Under the pieces are notes generated by a model, which ran no database searches, was not told the DNA's origin, and saw only the letters and a program-made list of their open reading frames with translations. From positions 1 to 45,672 of the forward strand of contig DAORGN010000012.1 in the NCBI GenBank assembly GCA_035340095.1: a stretch of DNA of 45,672 nt, in the 5' to 3' direction. Shown here one piece after another: positions 15,086-23,761 of this stretch. The DNA comes from JAEUKA01 sp035340095. Lineage in GTDB: Bacteria; Myxococcota_A; Polyangia; Palsa-1104; JAEUJZ01. The position numbers and the translations under genes are program-made. How positions within the stretch are numbered: position 1 is the stretch's first letter; each line of letters opens with the position of its first letter.

Positions 15086-16771
15086 TTACGGCACAACGCT
15101 GAGCATGCGCGCTGACTTTGGCCAACCGCGACGCAGCACCGACGCATGAATCATCGCATGGGCAAGCGAAGGCCCGGAAGTCATCGTCAGGAAGTGTGGA
15201 CCGAGGCGGCGGCTGGCTTCATCCAGCAGCGATTCAAGGAAAGCGCGGCCTAGGGCACCAGGCCACGTTGCGGCCAGGCTCGGTCGCAGGCGCTCGTGCC
15301 GCGGACGGACATCGGGCGTGACAGTCACCCCGAACGACTGCGGGTCGGCGCCAATCGGCGAGCGCCGCATCAGCAAAAACGGCGTCAGCGCGCAGCTTGC
15401 TAGCTCGTGCTGGTGTTCATCAAGAAAGTCGATGGTTGCGCGCGTCTCGTCTGCGGTTTCCCCTGGATAGCCGAGCAGACACAGCGCGCGGACCCGGATT
15501 CCGATCTGGCTGGCGTCTTTGAGGATGCGCTCGACGACGGGCTGATCGACGCCTTTTTTCATCAGGGTGCGGACGCGCGGGACCGCCGATTCCAGACCGA
15601 GCCAAATCTCCTCAAGGCCGGCGGCATGGGCCGCGGCAAGCACATCGGCTGTCAAATCCGGTTCGAACCGGCTGCGCACCGAAAAACGAATCGCAAACGG
15701 AAGCTGGGACGCCACAAGCGAAAGCTGAAGAAGCTGTTTGGGCGTCAGCAGATCGTCGCGGAAACGAAAAAACGACGCGCCAAGCTGCTTGTGCGCCGCG
15801 ATCAGGGCTTGCGAAACTTCGGCGACGGGCAGCGCGCGATAGCCTTCCTGGTGCATGGTGATGGCGCAGAAGGTGCAGCGGTTCCACGGACAGCCGCGCG
15901 ACATCCGCACGTCGACAAGCGGTTCGGGATAGGGATAGAGAGTCCCATCGACCAGCGAAAAGTCCGGCCCCGGCAAGGCCCGCAGAGATTCCCGACCGCG
16001 CGACCGCAGCGCCACGACACCGTGTTTTGGCGCCAGCAGGCTCGGCACCCCATCCAGCGATTGACCGGCAGACAGCGCCGTGTGCAGGGCCCAAAGCGCG
16101 GTTTCAGCTTCCCCGATGATCGCGCCGTCGAAGTCCGCAAAAAAATGGTGCAGCGGCTGTCCGGGGGCGGGCACAAGATCGTCGAGCAGATCCTCGGGGG
16201 ACAGCACGTCTTCGTGCGCACCGTACATGCACAGAAAGCCGCGATACCCGGCGGCGCGCAGCAGGCGACCCAGCACCAGCGTCTGCGGCAGCTGATCGGG
16301 ATGGACGAGCGCCACGGCGATGTAAACCGGATCGTCTTTGACCAGCGTCGAAATGGCGCGCTGAAGGATCGGCAGCGCGGGATTGCGCGACAAAGACAGA
16401 CCCACTTGCAGCGCCGTCGGGACATGCTCGATGTCGACGGAAGGAAAGCGCAGCGCCGGGAAACCATACTCGCAGCCGTAGCGCAAAGACACCGCCAAGA
16501 GCGCATCGTCGACCTGCTGACCAGCGGTGGCATACGCGGACGCCGACAGATAGGTTTCGCGTTTTTGCAGCGCCGCAAAGCCGGGGACCGAGCGCAGGTG
16601 GTGATGCAAAAGTCCCGCCGACAGATCGATCGCGCGCACTGGAATGTCGTGGCTGCGCAAAAACGATCCGGTGTAGAGCAAGTCCGCAGGCACGGCGGCG
16701 TAGTACCAGTGCGGGGGGAAGCAGAGCGTCACCGGGCGCAGACGGGTCATCTTGTTCATCATAAACCGCAT
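15086..16771 (-). CDS. B12-binding-type radical SAM enzyme
   Basis: A 561-residue protein. The N-terminal half (residues about 12-240) has a Rossmann-like layout seen in cobalamin-binding radical SAM enzymes (TLCFPPHWYYAAVPADLLYTGSFLRSHDIPVRAIDL), but the cobalamin-ligating DxHxxG motif is not evident. The radical SAM domain begins with DVRMSRGCPWNRCTFC, a Cys-x4-Cys-x2-Cys variant that ligates the [4Fe-4S] cluster, then FFRFRDDLLTP, EIWLGLESAVPRV and VRALCLLGYPGETADET, all typical of the class. The C-terminal region (about 480-561) is of unknown type. Several Met codons lie at the N-terminus and no strong ribosome-binding site discriminates between them. The substrate is unknown. Confidence 0.88.
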   Translation of the reverse strand: MRFMMNKMTRLRPVTLCFPPHWYYAAVPADLLYTGSFLRSHDIPVRAIDLSAGLLHHHLRSVPGFAALQKRETYLSASAYATAGQQVDDALLAVSLRYGCEYGFPALRFPSVDIEHVPTALQVGLSLSRNPALPILQRAISTLVKDDPVYIAVALVHPDQLPQTLVLGRLLRAAGYRGFLCMYGAHEDVLSPEDLLDDLVPAPGQPLHHFFADFDGAIIGEAETALWALHTALSAGQSLDGVPSLLAPKHGVVALRSRGRESLRALPGPDFSLVDGTLYPYPEPLVDVRMSRGCPWNRCTFCAITMHQEGYRALPVAEVSQALIAAHKQLGASFFRFRDDLLTPKQLLQLSLVASQLPFAIRFSVRSRFEPDLTADVLAAAHAAGLEEIWLGLESAVPRVRTLMKKGVDQPVVERILKDASQIGIRVRALCLLGYPGETADETRATIDFLDEHQHELASCALTPFLLMRRSPIGADPQSFGVTVTPDVRPRHERLRPSLAATWPGALGRAFLESLLDEASRRLGPHFLTMTSGPSLAHAMIHASVLRRGWPKSARMLSVVP

Positions 16772-16873
16772 TGGGCAGCCGCCGAGACAAACCCGCAGGG
16801 GGCGAAAGTGCTATCGTGTGGAGCTTGGTGTAGTCGGAACGTCCGAGGACAAAAAGCGATTGGGAAGCCGAAG

Positions 16874-17704
16874 ATGCTGGAACAAGAACTCGCAAGTGCC
16901 ATCGCGGCAGTGCAGCGCGCCGGACAGGTGCTTTTGGAAGTGTATGCAACGCCGTTTGAGGTTTCCTGGAAGGGAAAGAGCGACCCGGTGACGGTGGCCG
17001 ATGAGCGGGCCAATGCACTGATTGTGGCGGCGCTGCGTGAGCAGTTCCCAAGCGACGGAATCATTGCCGAAGAGAGCCCGGACCACCTGTCGGCGATCAG
17101 CAAACGGCGGATTTGGTATGTCGATCCGCTCGACGGCACCAAGGAATTCATCGCCAAAAACGGCGAGTTTTCCGTGATGGTCGGCCTGGCCATTGATGGG
17201 GAAGCGCGGCTCGGGGTGGTGTATCAGCCCACCGAAGACAAGCTGTACACCGGGATCGTCGGGCAAGGCGCATGGCTTGTGGAGCGGGGACAGAAAACGC
17301 CGCTCCAGGTCAGTGAAAAGTCCGATCCGTGGACGCTGGGGCTTGTGGTTTCGCGTTCGCATCGACCCAAAAGCACCGAAACGCTGACCCGCACGCTCGG
17401 CATCACCAAGGAGTCCGTCAGCGGATCGGTCGGGCTCAAAGTGGGCCTGATTGCGCAGCAGCAGGCCGACTTGTATGTGCATGTGTCGGACAAAGCGTCG
17501 GCGTGGGATGCCTGTGGACCGGAAGCGGTGCTGCGTGCGGCAGGCGGACGGTTTACCGATCTTTTGGGCCAGCCGTTTGTCTACGGAACCACCGAGCTGC
17601 GGACAACGCGCGGCATCTTGGCCTGCAACCAAGCGGCGTTTGCCAGCCTGCTGCCGACGGTGACAGAGATTGGGTTTTCCGACGGACTTTTGCAAAGGAC
17701 CTGA
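16874..17704 (+). CDS. Inositol monophosphatase family, CysQ-like 3'(2'),5'-bisphosphate nucleotidase
   Basis: A 276-residue Mg-dependent, Li-sensitive phosphatase-family protein. Metal-binding motifs are present: DPVTVADERAN, IIAEES (E of the EES site), WYVDPLDGTKEF (the DPLDGT signature) and the C-terminal ASAWDACGPEAVLRAAGGRF. The GTKEF version following DPLDGT favours CysQ/bisphosphate nucleotidase, which hydrolyses 3'-phosphoadenosine 5'-phosphate, over inositol monophosphatase (usually GTxNF). The start at 16874 is the first Met before the conserved domain; the open frame extends far upstream without homology-like content. It has no operon partner upstream; a small unknown gene follows 33 bp downstream. 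Confidence 0.9.
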   Translation: MLEQELASAIAAVQRAGQVLLEVYATPFEVSWKGKSDPVTVADERANALIVAALREQFPSDGIIAEESPDHLSAISKRRIWYVDPLDGTKEFIAKNGEFSVMVGLAIDGEARLGVVYQPTEDKLYTGIVGQGAWLVERGQKTPLQVSEKSDPWTLGLVVSRSHRPKSTETLTRTLGITKESVSGSVGLKVGLIAQQQADLYVHVSDKASAWDACGPEAVLRAAGGRFTDLLGQPFVYGTTELRTTRGILACNQAAFASLLPTVTEIGFSDGLLQRT

Positions 17705-17737
17705 CCGCTTGATCCCGGTTTCCGATAAAATCGAAAG

Positions 17738-18217
17738 ATGGCGGATGAGCGTGAGTTAGGCGGTCCCCTCGATCCGCTGCCGGACTGGCAGCTCTTCGCA
17801 AGCGTCGCGACCCAGAGCGAGCTGCTCGATGAAGTGGCGCAAAAGACGAGTGGAATTGGATCGGTCGCCGAGGCTGGATTTGATGCAGCAGCGGTGGCAT
17901 CGGTCAGCGTGCCCGATCCAACGCTAGACGGCATGGCGTCTTCCGCAAACCCCGCCGGGCCGCCAGTCGGTTTGGCGTTTGCGACGACCTACGCGCCGGT
18001 TGTGGCCAAGCCGATTCAGCCGGCGATGACGACGCAGCAGGCGATGACGGTCCAGTTTGTCGATCTGCTCCGACCGCTTGTGCGCAGCGTATTTTTGCGA
18101 CCGCTGCCCACGCTCGCCGACGTGGCGCCAGATGTCGAGCCGCAGGTACGCCAGATCGCCCCCACGGGCAGCGACTACCGCCCCGGCAGCATCGGCAAAG
18201 CAATCCACGGCGCGTAG
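17738..18217 (+). CDS. Hypothetical protein
   Basis: An open frame of 159 residues, Ala/Pro/Val/Asp-rich, with no signal peptide, no membrane helix and no family I recognise. The N-terminus (MADERELGGPLDPLPDWQLFASVATQSELLDEVA) looks like a folded helix, the middle is low-complexity, and residues about 100-130 (TVQFVDLLRPLVRSVFLRPLPTLADV) are again helical. There is no clear ribosome-binding site. It lies 33 bp after the CysQ-like gene and converges with the DUF938 gene. It is kept because it fills the gap and has a plausible start, but could be spurious. Confidence 0.45.
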   Translation: MADERELGGPLDPLPDWQLFASVATQSELLDEVAQKTSGIGSVAEAGFDAAAVASVSVPDPTLDGMASSANPAGPPVGLAFATTYAPVVAKPIQPAMTTQQAMTVQFVDLLRPLVRSVFLRPLPTLADVAPDVEPQVRQIAPTGSDYRPGSIGKAIHGA

Positions 18218-18236
18218 ATACGCACGACCCAGGACG

Positions 18237-18827
18237 TTACCGGCGCTGCCAGATGAGACAGCGGTTGTGGGATGGCATTTCGCAATCCTCGACGAGCGCA
18301 AGACCGGCAGTTGCGGCCAGGGCATGGACGGATTCGACATCGCGGATGCCTTTTTGTGGGCTGCTCGCTTTGAGCCAGTCGTCGAATGCGGCGTTGCTGG
18401 GACTTGTGAAGCGGCCCCCGTAGTTGAACGCGCCGTAGACGACCAGCTTGGCGTCATGGGTCAGCACATTGTGCAGCTTGGCAAACAACTGACAAACCGC
18501 CGTCCACGGCATGATGTGCAAGGTGTTGGCGCTAAACACCGCATCGAACGTTTGCCGGGGCCACGTCCCGGTCACATCCAGTTCGATGGGCGGCGGCGTG
18601 TTCGGCAGCTGCGCTTCGTCGAGCCAGGCGGAAATGCCGGCCAGATGTTCGGCGCACTCGGATGTCTGCCAGCGAAGCTGCGGCAGCGCACGAGCAAAGT
18701 ACACCGCGTGCTGTCCCGTCCCGCTGCCGATTTCGAGCACGTCGCGTCGGTCGGCAAAGTGCTTTTGCAGCACCGCCAAGATCGGATCACGGTTGCGCTC
18801 ACACGATGGGGCAAATGGCTTTTCCAT
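18237..18827 (-). CDS. DUF938 family SAM-dependent methyltransferase-like protein
   Basis: A 196-residue class I methyltransferase-like protein. It starts with the DUF938 hallmark FAPSCERNRDPILAVL, followed by the SAM-binding glycine loop VLEIGSGTGQHAVYFA (about 30-45), a second acidic strand (WQTSECAEHL), and the segment FDAVFSANTLHIMPW. LVVYGAFNYGGRFTSPSNAAFDDWLK is also typical of the family. The biochemical substrate of DUF938 is not known to me. It is 12 bp downstream of the TPR-protein gene, probably co-transcribed with it. Confidence 0.9.
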   Translation of the reverse strand: MEKPFAPSCERNRDPILAVLQKHFADRRDVLEIGSGTGQHAVYFARALPQLRWQTSECAEHLAGISAWLDEAQLPNTPPPIELDVTGTWPRQTFDAVFSANTLHIMPWTAVCQLFAKLHNVLTHDAKLVVYGAFNYGGRFTSPSNAAFDDWLKASSPQKGIRDVESVHALAATAGLALVEDCEMPSHNRCLIWQRR

Positions 18828-18839
18828 GAGAAATCGTGG

Positions 18840-19973
18840 CTACGGAAAGACGACGCGGTGACGACCGGCCAGCGCTTTGAGGTTTGGGGCCAGTGGCGCT
18901 TTGCCATCTTCTATCGGCTTGCCGTCCGATCGTTCCAGCACCAGTTCCTGGCCACCATAGTTCGGAACCAACTGCACCGTGCCGGCACGCTTTTGCGCAT
19001 CGAGTCCGGGATGTAGCCCAATCGACCGAGTACAGTGCGGCGTTCCCGACGGACCTACGCCACACACCACGAGGTCTTTGGTCTTGGCCTCGACGCAGCA
19101 GAACGACTGGCCGCGCGCTTCGTCAAAGTCGCGCATCGAATCGACCCCATCGAGCGTCACGAGCAGCTTGGCCCCCGGCGGCGACAGGATCTCGCGGGTT
19201 TCTATGGTGGCGCGCTCGGTCTGGCGATAGCCGGATTCCCGACACGAAAACAGCCGCGAAAAATAGAAACCGCGCGCCGTCCGCACCGCGAGTACGCAGT
19301 CTTCCGGGCTGTCGCCGGCGCTAAAGACCTGCGCTTCCAGCCACGGACCCGTCGGACGGTCCAGTTTGCCCTGCACTGCCGCATCGCTGCCCAGGTGACA
19401 CGGACCTGACTGTTTTTTGCACCACGCATCGACGGACAGAAGCGGTCCTTCAAGCGGCTCAGGCGACAGCGCTTCGCTCTGCGCGGTCGGATCCAGATCG
19501 AGCAGTGTTTCGCGCACGATCCGGTTTTCGCGCAGCTTGAGCGACGCCCGCAGCGCCACCACCGCCCCCGGTTTGTCGCCTTTTTGCGAAAGCACGCGCG
19601 CCAAGTTGTAAAGAGCCGACGCACGCAGCGGCGGTTCTTTGGCGGCGTCGACGGCTTTTTTGCAAACCTCTTCGGCCCGCGGCAGGTTTCCGCTTGCGCG
19701 CAGGGTCACGCCAAGCTCGGACAGCACGCGCGGCTCATCGGGAACGGCTTGGAGCGCAGATTCAAAAGCGGCGATCGCTTCGCTGTGTTTGCCTTTGCCG
19801 GCCAGCGTTCGCCCAAGCGAAAGCTGCGCTCGCATCGTTTTTTGCGCCGCTGCTGCGGGATCGACCACCGCCGGTGTCGGCATTGGCTTTTTCGCAGGTG
19901 GCGCCGCCAGAACCGTCCCGCTTACCGACAAACCCAGCCCCACGCAGAGCGTCTGTCCCCATGTCCGCCGCAT
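18840..19973 (-). CDS. Exported TPR-repeat protein
   Basis: A 377-residue protein. The start at 19973 gives a clear signal peptide (MRRTWGQTLCVGLGLSVSGTVLAA); the longer frame would place 14 unlikely residues before it. Residues about 35-165 contain roughly three tetratricopeptide repeats (QLSLGRTLAGKGKHSEAIAAFESALQ; RVLSELGVTLRASGNLPRAEEVCKKAV; ALYNLARVLSQKGDKPGAVVALRASL). The C-terminal 200 residues contain several cysteines (for example WCKKQSGPC, FSCRESG, QSFCCVE) and may form a disulfide-bonded domain of unknown fold. Location is periplasmic or outer membrane-associated. It begins 49 bp after parB on the same strand. Confidence 0.82.
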   Translation of the reverse strand: MRRTWGQTLCVGLGLSVSGTVLAAPPAKKPMPTPAVVDPAAAAQKTMRAQLSLGRTLAGKGKHSEAIAAFESALQAVPDEPRVLSELGVTLRASGNLPRAEEVCKKAVDAAKEPPLRASALYNLARVLSQKGDKPGAVVALRASLKLRENRIVRETLLDLDPTAQSEALSPEPLEGPLLSVDAWCKKQSGPCHLGSDAAVQGKLDRPTGPWLEAQVFSAGDSPEDCVLAVRTARGFYFSRLFSCRESGYRQTERATIETREILSPPGAKLLVTLDGVDSMRDFDEARGQSFCCVEAKTKDLVVCGVGPSGTPHCTRSIGLHPGLDAQKRAGTVQLVPNYGGQELVLERSDGKPIEDGKAPLAPNLKALAGRHRVVFP

Positions 19974-20022
19974 GATTTCATGGGTATCACGGGGCAGCGC
20001 GCCGGAAAAGCCCAAGCCGCGG

Positions 20023-20979
20023 CTAGTCCGACTCCTCGCCGGTCAGCTTGAGCAAGAGCCCATCGAGCTGATCGAGCGAGTGATAGTGCACTTCGATGAT
20101 GCCGCTCTGCGGGGTCTTCTGGCGAAGCTGGACCCGCGCGCCCAGTGCCCGCTGAAGCCGCTGCTCGACATCGCGGACCGATGACGACGGCTGTGGCTTG
20201 TCTTTGCCCGGCTTGTCTTTGCTGGGCTTTTGGGCACGACGAACCAGGTCTTCAGTCTGCCGCACCGACAGCGCTTTTTTGATGACCTGCTCGGCGTTTT
20301 CTTCGATAAGCCGCGAGTCTTCCAGGCCAAGCAGCGCCCGTGCATGACCCATCGCCAGCTGTCCCGTCGCCACTTGATCGCGGACTTTGCCCGGCAGCTT
20401 CAGCAGGCGCAGCGCATTGGCCACCGTGGCCCGCTCCCGCCCGACGCGACGCGACAGTTCTTCTTGGGTGTAGCCAAACTCATCGGACAGGCGCCGATAG
20501 GCTTCGGCTTCTTCGATGGGATTTAGGTCTTCGCGCTGGAGGTTTTCGACGAGCGCCAGCTCGAACGCCTGCGCCGCACTGACATCTTTGACGACGACTG
20601 GAACATCTTTGAGCCCCGCCCGCTGCGAAGCCCGCCAGCGCCGCTCACCGGCAATCAGGATGAAGCTGCCGTCGCCGGGCTTGTCCTCTGGGGTGCGCAT
20701 GCGGACCACGAGCGGCTGCACCAGGCCCTGCGCGCGAATCGAATCGGCCAGCTCGCTCAGTCGCTGCTCATCGAAGCGCTGCCGCGGGTTGTCCACCGCT
20801 GGCAGGATTTCCTCGATGGGGCAGAAAAAGAAATCCCGACGCGCCACCTGCGGCCTGACCCCACCTGCGGATGCCGATCCTGACGGATCATCGACACCGA
20901 CGGGTGTTTGGTGAACAGCTGCCGGCAGATTGGGAATCAGTGCCCCAAGTCCACGTCCGAGCGCTTTTCGCTTGTCCAT
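20023..20979 (-). CDS. parB: Chromosome partitioning protein ParB
   Basis: A 318-residue ParB/Spo0J-family protein. It begins with the short ParA-stimulating Lys/Arg-rich segment (MDKRKALGRGLGALIP), followed by the CTP-binding domain with GERRWRAS (111-118) and ENLQREDLNPIEEA (145-158), then a helix-turn-helix DNA-binding domain (YTQEELSRRVGRERATVANALRLLKLP), and a C-terminal dimerisation domain (about 265-318). ParB binds parS sites, clamps onto DNA with CTP, and spreads to organise chromosome segregation with ParA. It follows parA by 3 bp. I did not spot a parS-like palindrome in the window by eye. Confidence 0.96.
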   Translation of the reverse strand: MDKRKALGRGLGALIPNLPAAVHQTPVGVDDPSGSASAGGVRPQVARRDFFFCPIEEILPAVDNPRQRFDEQRLSELADSIRAQGLVQPLVVRMRTPEDKPGDGSFILIAGERRWRASQRAGLKDVPVVVKDVSAAQAFELALVENLQREDLNPIEEAEAYRRLSDEFGYTQEELSRRVGRERATVANALRLLKLPGKVRDQVATGQLAMGHARALLGLEDSRLIEENAEQVIKKALSVRQTEDLVRRAQKPSKDKPGKDKPQPSSSVRDVEQRLQRALGARVQLRQKTPQSGIIEVHYHSLDQLDGLLLKLTGEESD

Positions 20980-20982
20980 CGC

Positions 20983-21795
20983 TTATCGCGCTCCTTGCGC
21001 CGCAGTGGTCTCCGTCGGCATGTTTGCCGCAGCCCGCCGCTGTTCGAGAAACTCTTTGGCAAGCTGGCCGTAGGCATACGATCCGCGCGACGCCGGGTCA
21101 TATTTCATGATCGGCAGACCGTGCGACGGTGCTTCCGACAGCCGAATGTTGCGCGGCACCAGCGTGCGATAGACCTTGGGACCGAAGTGACCCCGCACTT
21201 CACTTTCGACCTGCTGCATCAGGCTCGTCCGGGTATCGACCATCGTCAGCAAAATGCCTTCGAGCTCGAGACCGGGATTCCACAGACCGCGTACCTTGTC
21301 GAGCGTCGACAACAGATACGACAGGCCTTCGAGCGCAAAATACTCGCACTGCATCGGCACGAGCACGCCGTCCGCAGCCACCAGCGCATTGAGCGTCAGC
21401 AGCCCCAGAGACGGTGGACAGTCGACCAAGATGTAGTCGTAACGTCCGCGGACTTCCGACAGCGCGTCGTGAAGGTGCCACTCGCGACGCTCGGCGCTGA
21501 CCAGTTCGACTTCGGCGCCGGCCAAGTCTGCCGTCGACGGAACCAGCCACAGCGTATCGAGCACCGTAAGCTGCGTCAGCTCCCGCAGAGACACCCGGTC
21601 GATGAGCGCGTGATAGATGCCCTGTTCGACGGAACCACGGACAAAACCAAGCCCCGATGTGGCATTGCCCTGTGGATCAAAGTCCACCACCAGCACCTTC
21701 TGACCTTCCTCGGCAAGTGCCGCAGCGAGGTTCACAGTGGTGGTGGTTTTTCCAACCCCGCCCTTTTGGTTGGCAACGGCGATGACGCGACCCAT
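20983..21795 (-). CDS. parA: Chromosome partitioning ATPase ParA/Soj
   Basis: A 270-residue ParA ATPase. The start at 21795 (MGRVIAVANQ) is preferred over the longer frame since it begins the conserved fold and has GAGAG upstream. The deviant Walker A is KGGVGKTTT (11-19), motif A' is VLVVDFDPQGNAT, and motif B is YDYILVDCPPSLGLLTLNAL, with GILLTMVDTRTSL further on. It drives chromosome segregation by ATP-dependent DNA binding stimulated by ParB. The usual gidA/gidB neighbours are absent, so this pair is not in the classic replication-origin cluster, at least not within this window. Confidence 0.96.
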   Translation of the reverse strand: MGRVIAVANQKGGVGKTTTTVNLAAALAEEGQKVLVVDFDPQGNATSGLGFVRGSVEQGIYHALIDRVSLRELTQLTVLDTLWLVPSTADLAGAEVELVSAERREWHLHDALSEVRGRYDYILVDCPPSLGLLTLNALVAADGVLVPMQCEYFALEGLSYLLSTLDKVRGLWNPGLELEGILLTMVDTRTSLMQQVESEVRGHFGPKVYRTLVPRNIRLSEAPSHGLPIMKYDPASRGSYAYGQLAKEFLEQRRAAANMPTETTAAQGAR

Positions 21796-21921
21796 TGGTT
21801 TGCTCTCTTCACCCAGAAACAGAAAAACGGGCCACAAGATACCGACGAGCGGGCAAGTTCTCAAAAAAAACGACGAGATAAATTTGACCCGTCGGAAAAG
21901 CGGCCATACCAGAAGGTTCTG

Positions 21922-22140
21922 ATGCGTCTCAAATCGCTGTCCGCCCGTCCATCCTCGAATCCTCGGCAGATCGTGCTGGCCGCCGATCCCGAACTGGATG
22001 CGATGCTAGATGCACTGTTTGCAAGCGAGCTGTGCCCGACCTGGCAGACCGCCGAGCAAGCCCCGGCAGCGGAGGGTGAATCAAACGCTGTCGAGTCTAC
22101 GACGGCAGCTTGTAGTCCCGGTATTGTTCGCGCAGCCTAA
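21922..22140 (+). CDS. Possible small protein, unknown
   Basis: A 72-residue open frame with an AGAAGG site six bases upstream of the ATG. The first 45 residues (MRLKSLSARPSSNPRQIV, then LAADPELDAMLDALFASEL) could form a basic tail and a helix; the rest is low-complexity. It is divergent from parA, and its last 44 bp overlap the convergent acyl-CoA ligase gene. No family is recognised. It may be non-coding. Confidence 0.35.
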   Translation: MRLKSLSARPSSNPRQIVLAADPELDAMLDALFASELCPTWQTAEQAPAAEGESNAVESTTAACSPGIVRAA

Positions 22141-23716
22141 GCTTGTTGAGCTTTCCCGTCGCGGTGTGCGGCAGCTCGCTGACGAACTGTATGTCGTCGG
22201 GCAGCCACCACTTGGCGACTTTCTGCGCGAGCACGGACATAAGCTCGTCGCGCGTCGTCGTTTGACCCGGCTTTAGCACCGCCAAAAGCAGCGGCCTTTC
22301 GACCCACGCGGGATGCGCAATCCCAATCACCGCCGCTTCCTGCACCGCCGGATGGGCAAGCGCCGCGTTTTCCAGATCAATCGACGAAATCCACTCGCCG
22401 CCGCTCTTGATCACGTCTTTGGCGCGGTCGGTGATCTGCATAAATCCTTCGCCATCGAGCGTCGCCACATCTCCCGTCGAGAAAAAACCGTCCTCATCGA
22501 CAATCGGGCCGCCCTCTTGACGGAAATACTCTTTGGCGATCCACGGTCCGCGCACCTTGACCATGCCAAACGCCTTGCCGTCGTGGGGAAGCTCTTGGCC
22601 GTTGTCGTCGACGATCTTCAGCTCGACGCCCCACATGATGCGGCCTTGCTTGACCTTGAGGTCGAGCTTTTCGTCGACGCTCATTTTGTCCCAGCGCCGC
22701 GGACGCAGCGACGCCGTGCCGACGGGGCTTAGCTCAGTCATCCCCCATAGGTGCATCACGTCGACGCCCAGCTCGCCTTCGAGCCGCGCAATCAGCGAAC
22801 GCGCCGCCGCCGAGCCACCAATCAACATCCGTCGCAGGTGTTTGGGCTTTTTGTCCGGATGTTTGTCCAAGTAACCCAGCATCCCGAGCCACACCGTCGG
22901 AACCCCGAGCGACAGCGTACACTCTTCCGACTGGAGCAGTTCACAGACGCTGGCCCCGTCGAGATGCGCCCCCGGAAACACCAGCTTGGCACCGACGAGC
23001 GCCGCTGAATACGGAACGCCCCAGCCGCAGGCGTGGAACATCGGAACGATCAGCAAAATGCTCTCTCGGCTCGACAGCCCGAGCACGTCGGACATACAGG
23101 ATGCCAGCGCGTGCAGCACCGTCGACCGATGCGAATACAGCACGCCTTTGGGATTTCCCGTCGTCCCCGAGGTGTAGCAAAGCGACGCGGCGGTGTTTTC
23201 ATCGAAGACCGGCCAGCGATAGCTATCGTCGTGGCCGTGCAAAAACGATTCGTAGCTGATCACGCCTGGATGCCCGACCGTCGCCGCTTCGTCCCCGAGC
23301 AGCACATACTCTTTTACCGTCGGTAGATGCGCCCGCAGCTTTTCGATCAGCGGCATAAATGCGGCGTCGAAAAACAGATGGGTGTCCTCGGCGTGGTTCA
23401 GGATGTAAGCAAGCTGCTCGGGAAACAGCCGCGGATTGACGGTGTGCAGCACCGCGCCGATGCCCGACACCGCGTAGTACAGCTCCAGGTGGCGGTGACT
23501 GTTCCACGCCAGCGTTGCAATGCGGTCCCCTGGTTTGACCCCGCGTGCCGTGAGCGCTTTGGCCAGCCGCTTGGCGCGAGCGTGAACTTCCCGCCAGTTG
23601 GAACGCACAACTCCGTCGGCATGACGCGAAACCACGTCGGTGTCGCCATGGACAGAAGCCGCGTATTCGATGAGCGACGAAATCAGCAGGGGACGGTCTT
23701 GCATGAGGCCGAGCAT
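22097..23716 (-). CDS. Fatty acyl-CoA ligase (AMP-forming, medium/long-chain type)
   Basis: A 539-residue ANL-superfamily enzyme that activates a carboxylic acid to acyl-AMP and then acyl-CoA. Motifs: P-loop-like AMP site YTSGTTGNPKGVLYSHR, the VPMFHACGWGVPY acyl-pocket segment typical of AlkK-type medium-chain ligases, HLWGMTELSPVG (adenine site), GFFSTGDVATLDGEGFMQITDRAKDVIKSGGEWIS (hinge and A8 loop), and the catalytic Lys region PHTATGKLNKLRLRE. Length matches the family. It is 45 bp downstream of the AsmA-like gene, on the same strand. The substrate chain length is inferred only from the family resemblance. Confidence 0.94.
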   Translation of the reverse strand: MLGLMQDRPLLISSLIEYAASVHGDTDVVSRHADGVVRSNWREVHARAKRLAKALTARGVKPGDRIATLAWNSHRHLELYYAVSGIGAVLHTVNPRLFPEQLAYILNHAEDTHLFFDAAFMPLIEKLRAHLPTVKEYVLLGDEAATVGHPGVISYESFLHGHDDSYRWPVFDENTAASLCYTSGTTGNPKGVLYSHRSTVLHALASCMSDVLGLSSRESILLIVPMFHACGWGVPYSAALVGAKLVFPGAHLDGASVCELLQSEECTLSLGVPTVWLGMLGYLDKHPDKKPKHLRRMLIGGSAAARSLIARLEGELGVDVMHLWGMTELSPVGTASLRPRRWDKMSVDEKLDLKVKQGRIMWGVELKIVDDNGQELPHDGKAFGMVKVRGPWIAKEYFRQEGGPIVDEDGFFSTGDVATLDGEGFMQITDRAKDVIKSGGEWISSIDLENAALAHPAVQEAAVIGIAHPAWVERPLLLAVLKPGQTTTRDELMSVLAQKVAKWWLPDDIQFVSELPHTATGKLNKLRLREQYRDYKLPS

Positions 23717-23761
23717 GGTTTCCTCTCAAAGTCGAACAAAGAGCCAGTTGAAATCGGGAAG

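Noticed and set aside
15407..16873. Upstream extension of the CysQ-like frame
   Set aside because: The open frame is an antisense shadow of the radical SAM gene. The conserved fold begins at 16874.
20023..21795. A parS site near parAB
   Set aside because: I looked for the usual TGTTTCACGTGAAACA-like palindrome around parAB and elsewhere by eye and did not find a convincing one. A motif scan would be decisive.
20908..21921. Upstream part of the plus-strand frame that ends at 22140
   Set aside because: It is the antisense shadow of parA. Only the last 72 codons with their own ribosome-binding site were kept, at low confidence.
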